64,000 nt of DNA from Xylaria sp. FL1777 (lineage: Eukaryota > Ascomycota > Sordariomycetes > Xylariales > Xylariaceae), in assembly GCA_022578965.1 (NCBI GenBank), contig MU400506.1, positions 868,001 through 932,000 of the forward strand, given 5' to 3'. Shown here piece after piece: positions 1 through 10,462 of the stretch. Below the pieces are notes generated by a model that saw only the letters and a list, made by a program, of their open reading frames with translations, made no database searches and was not told the DNA's origin. The translations under genes and the position numbers were made by a program. The stretch's first letter is position 1, and every line of letters begins with the position of its first letter.

Positions 1-876
1 AAGAGTCTCGAGAAAGTGCTTGCGGATTGGGAAGGCACGCGGAGGAGGAGGAAGTTATAAAGTCGAAGACAAAAAATAAAAAATACAATACAATACAATA
101 CAACACCACACGTCACTAATGGTGTCGCGAAAAGCTACACAGAGTCAAGATAGCGAGACTATTACCTAGAGACAGTAGGCAATAGAGAGGGAGGGATAAG
201 AGAAGGAGAAGGAGCCGGGGAAAGAAGTTACGTCGGGTTTTCGTCGGGTTTTCTTGCCAATTGTCGTATCTCGTCTTTGGCAGCGGCGTTACCGGGGCCT
301 GGGATTTTCAGGTGCATAGGGGCTTGCTTAGAGCGACATGATTTTTTAGAAAGAATACCCCGGGTCCTCTCGTTTATCGCAGGGAGACAAGTTTAGATAT
401 TACATCTTACCCTCTTTTTTTCGCGCAAGATCTACCTGGCTAGGTCTAGGCGTCAGCGGTCGTTCTAGGACCTATCAGGATCTCACTATGCACTATGTCA
501 TACCAATGGTAGACAATAGAAAGTTAACATTCTGGCCAATTTCGTACAACAGTGGTACGTCAAATTGTGATGCGTGCAATGCTAGTGTAGAACGCAAGCT
601 ATGGGTATCAATCAACTCTATCATAGGCAGAATACATATTCCGCCTGGAAACGCAACCCCTCATACAGGGATATGCCCTTCCAATCATGCCCTGGTCATT
701 TTGTAACATGAGTCAACAACGTGGGCTGATCAAGTCTTCCATCTCATGCCATGTGTACGCCGAAGTTACCCGCCGACAGAACAATAAAACGCGTCATAAC
801 GTAATCCGAACAAGGAAACCACTTTTTACTTAATCCGGGCGTAAATTTTATACAGGTTGGGCAATAGAGGGCGACG
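1..876. other. Intergenic / 3' flank of the H4 variant gene
   Basis: No gene is supported here. Positions about 83-102 hold a short ATACA-type pentanucleotide repeat, and about 233-253 a twofold direct repeat of CGTCGGGTTTT. The right end holds the 3' flank of the minus-strand histone gene. Confidence 0.5.
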
Positions 877-1826
877 TTACGCTCTGAGGGAGGTTTGTGG
901 CTTTGTAGGAGCGCCGACCTTGATGTCATCGAACCCGTAGATGGGTCGACCTTGGCGTCTAAGGGAATGCAGGACCTATGTCGGCTTCGTGTCAGCGATG
1001 AGCTAAGAAACACACATGAAGAATGAGCATGATTTGAGATTTCAGGAGTGTTCGTGAATAAGCGCATAAGGAGGGATGAAAGAAGGACGATGGAAGGGAA
1101 CTCACGTCATTAATAGTAACCGTCTTAGCTTGACGGTACTCCGTATACGTCACACAATCCTTGATAATCTGCGCCAGAATACACAGATCAGCAACGATGG
1201 AACCCCGGGTTTCGAACAATGGGTATGTTCGGGGATTATACCTCCGTGAGTCTAGTTCTCAAGGCCGCGCGGGCGTCCTCGTAAATCTGGCCGGAGATTC
1301 TCTTCACACCACCGCGACGGGCAAGACGTCTGATATTTGAGGCGTTAATACTAATTATAAGAGCGCAACTTGATGTTTCGATCGGGATGTCTGTAGAGGT
1401 TTCGGATGGCGTAGAGGAAGCGTCGAAGACGAATACGCATTATTACTGTTTTTCAAGAGCGAAAGCTTGCATACCTGATCGCTGGTTTGGCTGTTGGTAA
1501 TACCGTGTCAGTACTTGGCGGCACACAGGTTTGTGAACCATCTCCTCGTCGTCTGATTGGAGCGCACTTACTGATCCCCAAGATGTTGTCACGGAGAATC
1601 TTTCTGTCGGATAGTCACTTTAGTAATTGACGCCGCAACATGAATCCCTAGTCTGGAATCTGTACCGGTGACGCTTGATGCCCTGTAGCGCGTTGGCGGC
1701 GCATGTCAGCCGCGAGACACATTCACGTAGTGGCGAAACATAACGGCTTACCCCCTTCCCGCCCAGTCCTTTGCCCAAGCCCTTCGCGCCCTTCCCGCCA
1801 CGAGGATGTACTTTTCCACCGGCCAT
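877..1826 (-). CDS. Divergent histone H4 variant, 7 exons
   Basis: Joining minus-strand exons 1826-1752, 1682-1666, 1603-1572, 1490-1475, 1329-1242, 1168-1106 and 975-877 gives 129 residues plus stop, with GT-AG borders and matching phases throughout. The product aligns end to end with histone H4: a Gly/Lys-rich tail with GKGLGK-like runs, KRHRKILRDNILGI, TKPAIRRLARRGGVKRISG, IYEDAR, VTYTE, KTVTINDV and RRQGRPIYGF. It differs strongly in the alpha-2 helix region and at the end: canonical FGG is replaced by FDD plus a 15-residue extension (IKVGAPTKPQTSLRA). The tail is also longer and lysine-rich. H4 normally packages DNA as an H3-H4 tetramer, so this looks like a variant and not the bulk H4. 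I chose the ATG at 1826; an in-frame ATG at 1835 is possible. No frameshift or stop was seen, which argues against a pseudogene. Confidence 0.85.
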
Positions 1827-4800
1827 GGCGAACACGGTCGGACAAGTGGCAGGTGCCGGGTACCAGCGGATTGGAAATCGACGTGTGTTTGAAAGTGAGT
1901 GGTGCTTGCAATAGGTGGTAGTACTTGTTGAGAGACAAGAATTAGGTGGAGGCGTGAATGTTGCCTCCGGGTTGCTAGGTGGGAGGCAGCTACTTTGATA
2001 GGTCGCTAGCCAAGCCCCGCAGCTCGGGTTGTGGAGTCAGGTGGGACGGGGAGCACCTGCCTAGATTCGTGTACCTAGGTACTTGTCTATCGATATCGCG
2101 GGGTTAAGTCATTCTCACATGCAACATTGCGATTGGTAGATACCTAGGTACCTCGTCTGTAGGATATACCTCCTTAACCCTTCCAACTTTTGAGGCCAAC
2201 TAAAGAATCGAACAAAATATTACACTATGGTTATCATAACCTTTCATTTTATATGATTTTAATTATTTTCATTATCTCATTTGATTGTTTTTGCTTAATC
2301 TTCAAAGTAGTAAAGTTTGGATAGGATAAAGTACCGATATGTGTGTTAAACTTTTAGCAGGCCGTTGAATTTAAGATTTGGAGGTTTAAAAAGAAGGCCC
2401 ATAAGAGACATTCGAGATACCATTCTGTTTCAAAAGAATTGGAAATTCGTACTATTTAATGTTACTGACTCAGTCCGTTCTAAAGGACTTGATTGTTATG
2501 AAATCGCCCAGCGATCACTAGCTAAATGTAATGGTTATAGCAATGCTCAAGCGTTTGATAGGGACGTAAAACTTGAGGGGTAGGTCTGTATACACTTAGA
2601 TAAATTGCGCCGTCTCGATAGTATTGTGCTCAATATTATGAAGCTCGGCCTCACTATTGATGGAGCAGACAAAATATCCTAATTTGCCAGAGATTCTTTC
2701 AAGTTAATGTTCATGGCCATAAGTATATGCCCTACAATCTTCGAGCATGGCAACAACGATTTTACTAACCACCCCTTTTTCCACTTTCGGAAAATAGGTT
2801 TGTGACATGTAAACTCCTATTGGTTGGTTTTACGGTGCCTGAAACCATGCATATGTATTGCCTCCAACTTAGTAGAAGTGAAGTGCGAAAGCGTTTACTG
2901 AACGATAGACAATAGACCACAGTTTTAATTAATCGATGGGCGACTAACAAATTCACATGGCTTTTTTATTAACAAAAAACGCGAGTCTAGTAAAGTCCCT
3001 TATCCTAGGTAGTTTTTGTGGATTTGCTAGGCCTCAACAAAAGGTGGATTACTACCTACCTAGATGCTCCATTCTTCGGCTTGATCGGAGCATAGGACTT
3101 TATTCCAAAAGTAACAGCTAGTAAATCTTGAGTTTCAATTGCGGAATTGGGGCCTACTTGCTGCAATAAAAGCTATACTTTACGTCACTTCAAGTTCTAA
3201 GTCCATGGATTGTTCCACTTTTGGAGATTATGGTGTCTTTATATATTCATCCTGAGAAACCCATTGAAACTCAAAGCTATTCTCATGTATATAATCACAC
3301 GCAGAATATTCGTCCTATGTTGAGTGCCCGGCAATACTGGCGACAGTAAGGCTAGGATAGCCTATCAAACCTAAGCATTGGTACTAGGGGCTTCCTCCTC
3401 ATACATACCAACATATCTCTCTCATGTTGGGCTTAACCGTAGGGTCTCCGTATCCTTAGTGCCTTAGCTAGTGCTTCTTAACTTACTGTGGAGTTGTACT
3501 TTAATAAAGAGTAAATATTTATCCAGTTCGGGGGAGTTTATGAATGAAACTGTTGGCTTCATGTCCGAGCTAGCTTTAAATAGGAAATGGAGACTGCTTG
3601 GTTTTGTGCCTCGGCCGGAGTCGTGGGCTTATTCCTGTGACCGGGCGCCTAATTGCGTTACATTGGACCTATTTAGCTGCTTAACGGCGCCTATGCTTGG
3701 TAGCAACGTATAATACCGAAGGCAACTACATAATTGTCTAGACCCTAGATAGTAGAATAGTACGGGTTACCACCGGTAATGGAAATCGAGGTTAAGTAAG
3801 AGATTGGGAGTCTAAAAGTTGGCACTTCTCGACCTACCCCTTTAACATTAACTGCGAGAAGTGAGTAGGATATTATTGCTACATGGATGCCTGAAGCAGT
3901 CACCACGTACACGGGGCGGTTTATGACTTCCTTTAGACTATAATTATCCAAGTCCTCTGACTCGATCATTTAGGTGTAAGCCAATAATAATGAGCATACC
4001 TAGCAAAGGTATCTAGATTGAAACTGCATTTGTACATGAATGTATGACGAAACTATAGGAGTATCTAGGTAGGTATTGTCAGGTCCGCCGAATAGAAATT
4101 TGTTACGAGATGGCCACGATACGATGCATTATACCAATACCTCTATCCCCATGCACAAGATTCGCCATTTCGGGACTGTAGCAAGAATCTCATCGACGCC
4201 ACTGGTTTAATGGACGACTCGCATCTGAAGTTGAGCTTAAAGAGGATGGTAACATTTCATCTATGTTTCCAATATATTCCTCAGACCTACGTCTATCCAG
4301 CATCCCAGTCACTAAGGACCTCCGCGTATTGGAGAACGAAGAGAAGAAGAGGTGGGCTAAGTCCAAATTTGTCAGTAGTCTCGCGAGTTTATTCCTGCCG
4401 AGCAAGCAGGGAGCCATTTCACAGCAGATGGGCAGGAGCTGGGAGTGCAAGCCGCGGCTGATCAACCACGGAGCTAGGAAGAGCTGGCAGCTTGATTTTA
4501 TATTCTGAAGGGTTTTAGATGTTAAGGACTTCAGGACCAGTGGAGAAAGGGATCATCCTGCGCAGCTCGGCCTTCTCATAATAAAAGAATCGAGGACATG
4601 GGGGCTATCGTTGCGGTGAAGATGGAAGTAAGTATAGAAAGGATGTCTGTTTAGCGGGATCGCGATAGCAGCTAAATCTATGGTCTTAAACTGTGACTAT
4701 AGAAATAAGCTGGTAAGTATACTAACTTGTTAGTATCTTGATTCATACAGGCAAATGTTACATTCCTCGAGATAGAAACATGGATAGAATAACATGTGGC

Positions 4801-5664
4801 CTTTCAGTCGCAAGGGATGAACCCCTTCTACGAGGTAAACAGGTACAAAATCAAATTCTGCAAAGTTAGCGCACAGCTCAAGCTAAAAGTAGTTACATCG
4901 TAGTGAGACCAGTTGACGTAGTTCTGCTTATTCTAGGGCGTTTGCGACTTGCAAACTACGATTTCTTCATCTGACAAGCGCCAGGCAAGCTTGTTTGTAA
5001 GACATACACGTTCGCCAGCACAATATCTCAGAAGGGAGTATGTCTCTCCACCTCGGGCTTTCATTAAACGACGTCTCCAACAAGGCCTTCGCCGCGTAAC
5101 ACTCGAGCTGGCCGGCTAATAAACGAACGATGCATCGGCATGGGGGCTGCTCAAGCGAAGGTGCGATGGAACTCGAAAAAAGATTCCACATACATATATT
5201 GCATACAAATGTTGAAGGGTTGGGATGGAAGCCTCAAGGACTGGAGGTTCTAGCATCCGAAAATGGAATCCCCTATACCACGTTGGCCCTACAAGACGGA
5301 AACCCACGAAACCTAGCCAAAATCATCATGTAATTGAGGCTTACATTGTGACAAGGGCCTAGTGTAGGGGCTTGGAACTTAGTCAATTCAGCTAATAACT
5401 CTTCATGGTCTTAAAGGTCCATGATTCTTCTGTCCTTTCAGTCGGCGAACATGGCCTCTATTTATGCTCAAAGATTCTTAGGCAGCAGGGCAAGTTGGGC
5501 TCTGTTGGGCACCAGCTTGCAGTCAACATAATGTCTGTTGGTTGTCCTTGCATATAAACACCATAAGTACTCATGACCATCGCGATAGCCAATCGCCCAT
5601 CGGCGATCCTGGCAGGCCCTTGGCAGCTGCTAACAGGTTTTGGCCGTGTGACATACTGCGTATA
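1827..5664. other. Gene-poor, largely AT-rich stretch
   Basis: No recognisable gene. Short TACCTAGGTA palindromes lie at 2071-2082 and 2141-2152. From about 2180 to 4200 the sequence is AT-rich with many stops. The plus-strand frame about 4182-4508 is open and has a plausible charged composition but matches nothing I know, and the short frame 5130-5333 is equally anonymous; both could be exon remnants. The RIP-like look of the AT-rich part was not tested. Confidence 0.35.
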
Positions 5665-6615
5665 TCAACCCAAGCGAAACACCTGTCTAAATAACCCGAG
5701 ATTAAGATCCAAATTTGCGTTGTTAACTCGATTTTTCTCCCGGGTCGCCCGGATCTGCTGTTGTTTTTCTGTAAGACTTGAAGTTGCAGTTTTTAAGTGC
5801 TGGCTCTTTTTTTTGGCCTTGCTTTCCTGTTTTTGCAAGGCCTCGAAGGTTGCAATTGCCAGGTTAGGGGTTTGATTAATCGCTAATTGTCGAATAACAT
5901 TTATGTTGTCTTGTCGCTGGTGATCTCGGTGTTTGTTAATAAACCCTTGGACTGTTAAAAGTAGAGAAGCTTGTAAAGTAAAGCTCGCGTCATTCCCGGC
6001 ACAATGAAGGTTGGTATGTGGGCATTTCAAGATGGAAAGCAAGTCATGAAGAGAGCCAGCCCAATTCCGTTTGCGAAATACTTCGCGCGCCAATTTGAAT
6101 ATATCCACAGCAGTGAAATCGGCCGCAAGAAAGTCAAAGCCAAGCGACTGCATAGCCTGGAGATCTCGGTCAAGGCCGTAGCCAATAAAAACAATATTTC
6201 GATCTTGAGGTATGCAAGATCTAATGGAATCGAAAATATTGTTGGTTGTGATTGAATTTCCAAAGAGGAATCTGCGAGAAGCTCTTGCAGTATATGCAGT
6301 TGAGCCCATGGCAAAGTTGAAAGTCGAAATCATTGCGGAGCAGTTAGGAGAATGATGAAGGTCTTTAGTGTCTAGAATAGCGACGCCAGCTTCGTAGTTA
6401 CTACCTTGTAGAAGGCCTGAATTGTTGATGATCTTGATTAGATTTTCGAAATCAATAGAGACAATTACAGGATCAGACAGGGTAGGATATCCCGAGATGG
6501 TTCTTAGGTCTAGAATGTGGGACATAATCCAAAGGCCCTTATTTTGGACGCGAATTCGGTAGATAGACCCTGATCCTGTTGCCATGGTTGTGGTGCTCTT
6601 TCTTGTCATGTGCAT
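5665..6615 (-). CDS. Gfd2/YDR514C-like RNase H-fold (DEDDh exonuclease-like) protein
   Basis: Intronless frame of 316 residues. An RNase H-like core is visible: SIDFEN (D55, E57), GYGLDRDL (D149/D151), the SLHDLL segment near residue 188 and HCAGNDASFTLQ (H204, D209). This is the acidic-residue layout of DEDDh 3'-5' exonucleases and the pattern of the fungal Gfd2/YDR514C C-terminal domain. Members are poorly characterised; an RNA-processing or exonuclease role is inference. The tail (about 255-316) is basic, Gln/Lys-rich and probably helical or disordered. Three in-frame ATGs (6615, 6609, 6585) could start it. A run of 14 G lies just 5' of the first ATG, and a near-perfect palindrome lies about 90 bp upstream. 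No neighbour suggests a pathway. Confidence 0.7.
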   Translation of the reverse strand: MHMTRKSTTTMATGSGSIYRIRVQNKGLWIMSHILDLRTISGYPTLSDPVIVSIDFENLIKIINNSGLLQGSNYEAGVAILDTKDLHHSPNCSAMISTFNFAMGSTAYTARASRRFLFGNSITTNNIFDSIRSCIPQDRNIVFIGYGLDRDLQAMQSLGFDFLAADFTAVDIFKLAREVFRKRNWAGSLHDLLSILKCPHTNLHCAGNDASFTLQASLLLTVQGFINKHRDHQRQDNINVIRQLAINQTPNLAIATFEALQKQESKAKKKSQHLKTATSSLTEKQQQIRATREKNRVNNANLDLNLGLFRQVFRLG

Positions 6616-6618
6616 GTT

Positions 6619-6632
6619 GGGGGGGGGGGGGG
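6619..6632. repeat. Poly(G) tract, 14 nt
   Basis: Uninterrupted G14 on the plus strand (C14 in the sense of the adjacent minus-strand gene), immediately upstream of its first ATG. Its length may vary or be miscalled. Confidence 0.9.
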
Positions 6633-6705
6633 ATGTGGCGAAAAGGCTCTCGGTCTCAGATAGCCTCCGGTCGAATCTTGTCGCGGTGATGTGGGCCCTT
6701 ATATA

Positions 6706-6733
6706 CCGTTAATACTCCACGGAGTGTTAACGG
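6706..6733. repeat. 28-bp near-perfect palindrome
   Basis: CCGTTAATACTCCAC followed by GGAGTGTTAACGG forms an inverted repeat with arms of about 13 nt and only two imperfect pairs. A further TACTCCGTGA follows at about 6743. It lies in the likely promoter of the minus-strand gene ending at 5665. Confidence 0.7.
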
Positions 6734-7469
6734 CGTCGATTTTACTCCGTGACAAATATGTAGTGACTCAGAGCCTCTGGCTATAGATATGGATTGAGCA
6801 GACCCTCTGACGAAGGCAGAAGAAGGGATTCCACGGCTTTTGAAGTGAGGGATGATGAAGAAGGTTTGATGAAGGTTGCAGCTGATATAAGGATGGCCAG
6901 ATCACCCGAGTTAATTAAGGTTAGCTGTGAAGGACCTGAGAGGGTGGGTGGACCTAGCAGCACGTGACACCACACGAAGAATGCTGGCGATCCAACATAG
7001 GAACACCCCAATCATTGAATGAATCAAGCATCTGCACAACATGCGACAAAATCTTAGAGCCAGTTCGAGTTCGCGGGCAAGAGAAATCTTAGGTATATGT
7101 ACGAGATCTCGAAGCAGAAAAAGTGGGCGCTATACCTGGCGCTAACCATGTGGTATATTGACTAAAATGGATATCTGCCCTACATAATGGGTACCTAGGT
7201 ACCTAGTAGCGAGGGGGTTTTCCCTGCTGAACTAGTCCGTATTCGCTGGCAGCAATGGATGGCCACCCCACCCGGCGGGACTGGATGGCTTGGAGGAGCA
7301 AGGTACCAATGCTTCTCCGCAGAGGTATATAAAATACATACAATCCCATTCCCTAACCATGACCGCTCCTTCCCCTTCTCTTATACAGAGCAACCTGCAC
7401 TTACCAACTTTCTAGCAGATATGGGCCTGATAATAAATTCTAACCAGCTACCCCACCAACAACAAACAA
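6734..7469. other. Intergenic
   Basis: No gene seen. Contains GTACCTAGGTACCTAG at 7191-7206. The last part is the 5' flank of the tRNA-like gene. Confidence 0.5.
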
Positions 7470-7713
7470 GTCGGATTGGCCGAGTGGTTAAGGCGTGTAA
7501 AATGCTGGCTACTTCTTCGGAGGTAGCTACTTGGCCCCTCGTTTGCGATGGCTGTTATCTAGTCTGTACCTCCTCGTGAGGGAGAGGCGCCCGGGCGTCC
7601 TCGACCGGACTGGGGCTAGCGCGGGTCGAGCCTAGCAAACTCGACCAGTGACGAGGGCGGCAATAGCACTACACATGGGGACACCCGCGCGGGTTCGAAT
7701 CCCGCATCCGACG
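7470..7713 (+). tRNA. Ser-type tRNA gene interrupted by a ~170-nt insert
   Basis: Both ends of a type II tRNA are present. The acceptor arm pairs GTCGGAT (7470-7476) with ATCCGAC (7706-7712), followed by discriminator G. The D arm is GCC...GGC. The T arm is GCGGG-TTCGAAT-CCCGC, preceded by a long variable arm (7675-7686). The A box (TGGCCGAGTGG, 7477-7487) and B box (GGTTCGAATCC, 7692-7702) are intact, and a T23 run at 7714-7736 would terminate Pol III. GTGTA (7495-7499) can pair with TACAC (7670-7674) as an anticodon stem. The sequence between them is far longer than usual fungal tRNA introns and contains a UUCG-capped hairpin (7507-7528). I cannot place a normal anticodon loop (U33 missing in the best register), so the anticodon is unresolved and a tRNA pseudogene is possible. 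Discriminator G favours Ser over Leu. Confidence 0.6.
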
Positions 7714-7736
7714 TTTTTTTTTTTTTTTTTTTTTTT
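7714..7736 (+). terminator. Pol III oligo(T) terminator, T23
   Basis: A run of 23 T starts directly after the tRNA-like 3' end. Four or more T suffice for RNA polymerase III termination. Confidence 0.75.
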
Positions 7737-10462
7737 CTTTCTTTCGGCTTTTGGCTTTTCTTTCTCTCTCCTTTTATATTCTTTTTTTCCTAAGCTAAAG
7801 CCTCGCCTCAAAGCTCCTCGGACATACTTAATGCGCGCAAATTCTAGATGAGTTGTGTTGTGTGGTTTTATATCCTTCCCAGTAATATCTTTCGGCTCAG
7901 GATCTGTTAGCAATTCGACCGTCAAGGAGCGTGGCTGGCAGCTCTCCAGGGACATGGGCGCGACCTTCCCCAACGGCTTCTATTTAGTACTTTGCACCTC
8001 CGAACGAGACGGCCAGGGCCAGATCTGGAGCGGGACCTCGGTCGTGGCGGGGTGCGATCTGACGCTCACGTTCGCACCGACTCCCGTGAACCAAACACAA
8101 CATATCTATGCTGGACCCGAGATCTGGCGGATACTCGTGAGTTTCGATACAATACAGTCGACGGAAATAGATCCTTTCTGCTGCGTCAATAGAACGATAT
8201 CCAATCACCCCGCAGCAAGCGATAGGACCGCACCGAAGGAATCGGCTGTTGTGCCGTATGACGATCAGAGTCATGTAGGCCTTGGAGCTGTATCCCACTT
8301 ATTCAAATCTGGATGTTACAGGTTATGAAGGCAAGGCTTAGTGCCTCCGAATTTCCCGAAGAAGCCCCCAAAGACTGCACAGCTTAAGATCGGCATCAGC
8401 CATAACCACTGACAATCCTTATTCACAACTTCGCAAGCACGTACATAGAAGAGAAACCAGACAACTAAGTAAATACCGGAACCCAGATACTACCCAATGC
8501 GCAACATTTCAAATCTCACCATACCCCCTCGTAGAGTCAAGAATGTCACAGTATGCAGCGGAATGGCCCTGTCCCTACAATGCAACACGGCCTACGCCAC
8601 TCATGCCCGCTAATAAGCAAGTTTGTATTTACTACAGTCTCTCGTTCGTGCCTATCAATGCAACGCAGGTTGCTGTTCTGATAAACAAAATCTAAAACAG
8701 ACCTAATAATCTACTCAGTGAACAAAACCACCAGGGGGATTCATCAGTGCTAGGACTAACCCTTGCGGCAGCGCAAGTACAGTCAGCAACAGTATCTATT
8801 ATAACACGTAAAATAATGACCAAGCATCACCATATATATGGGGAGAGATCTAATAGGAACTGGCAGCGCTAGGTCTCCTCGTACACTAGTAAAGGCGAAC
8901 ATCAAACACGGAGGAATTTCGTAATAGCTTCGTAAGCTATTATTAGTTCCTAGCGCAGCACCCTCGGCAGCACGAGCACAAGATCAGCTAGTAGGCCTAG
9001 GGTATTCCATAGAGGAAGTGAAGGGAGTGGCCTAAGTTGAAGCAGTACCGTCTAGAGCAGGAGGAACAGCACGACCTGGCAGTTCCACGGTTCCGTTTCA
9101 TTCAATACAGTGCACCGGTGGAGTTAACATGCAGATGAACCCGCATGATGAGTCAGCACAGACTTTCGTGCCGAGTTCCTAATATTGCATGGTATCACCA
9201 TCAATCAGCATGAATCTTTTCGGTTATACCGCCAAGAATAGAAAGTTCCCAGGTGCCTATGCCTACATCATCAGCGCTCTCATGCGGCGACACCCATCCC
9301 GAGCCATGGCGTCTCTATCCTGGATCATATCTGTGTTACCCCGAAGCCGAGCCAGCGCAGCGCAGGCCGACGGGCGACTTCAGACAAATAGAGTGAGTGA
9401 GTGGTGGGTTGCCGAGGAACAAAGAAGTCAGCTACCTACCTACCTACCTCACGGCCCCGTCGGACAAATTCCTATACCGAATAGGTACCATACATAAAAC
9501 ATCCAGCCGCAAAAGCACAAAAGCGCTGCATGGCATCCCGTCATTCTGACGCCCCGTTGCGACGCTGACGTCGGAATATTATCCATCTCCCTTGCTTTGT
9601 TTCCCAGCCCACCAAGCCCACCACAACGGTGCGTCCGCGCATTTCACATTACATCACATTAGCTGTGCTACCCCAGGGGGCTCGTTTCCAAACCGGGGAA
9701 AATGGGCGGCGAGATGTGGTCAGCTTACCTACACATAAGCCTCCCCCCCCCCTCGACGACGAGGTACCGGTACCTGTTGTACCTGTGACCCTGCAGATTA
9801 CACACATATGTAGTACACTAGACGCTAAGGCTGAGTGATGGCCTTTGCCGTTCCATTGGCTGGTCAGCTCGAGAGGAGAGCTATCGTGGCATGGACGGAG
9901 ATGGAGACGGAATTCCCACGCCGTTACATCGTGTAAAGGCAACTCCGAGAGTGAGCTTCTGGATAATGCTCCTTGATTGGCTGCTTGCGGTAAATGTAAT
10001 TCATAATGGGCATATGGCACGATAATTGCTTCCTCTTTTGGGAGACGTGCTACATGGATATAGCAACATGGTAGCTGGTGTGTATGCCAAGAAATGTGCC
10101 GCTGGATCTGAGACATAACCTGCAGGTAAGACACACACACACAACAGTCGTATTAGTTATGTGGCCCTCCGCCTCGACGCCTCCCTTTGAATTGACTCAT
10201 GCAACGGAGCCGCTCATTTCAACTAGAATAGCATTGGTTCTGTCTAATATATTATATAGTTTATGTCTGATAAAATTCCACAATTCTCTAGTAACGAGGG
10301 ACAATGCCATTTCTTAATGACTGCCGAACGCCATACGGCCCCACCTCCCATCCACGACGTGCGCTCCTTTCCAGAATTATCTAGCGACAGAGGCGGCTCG
10401 CGATATGAGAGGAAATCATCAACTACTTCGGTCCATGCAATGGTATAGTTTCCGCCTTGTGA
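7737..10462. other. Intergenic, 2.7 kb
   Basis: A GC-richer block at about 7900-8330 keeps frames open on both strands (plus 7855-8328, minus 7984-8298), but neither translation is recognisable. A short palindrome around 8922-8942 (TAATAGCTTCGTAAGCTATTA) and a CTAC repeat at about 9429-9449 are present. No supported gene. Confidence 0.4.

Noticed and set aside
4182..4508. Open plus-strand frame of about 108 codons with charged, protein-like composition.
   Set aside because: No motif or flanking exons could be joined convincingly; kept only as a note in the gene-poor region.
7855..8328. 157-residue open frame on plus and a 104-residue frame on minus in a GC-rich block.
   Set aside because: No recognisable motif, both strands open at once, and no splice pattern; likely compositional.
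9429..9449. (CTAC)n-type repeat as a possible mobile-element end.
   Set aside because: Simple short repeat without inverted partner or target duplication.
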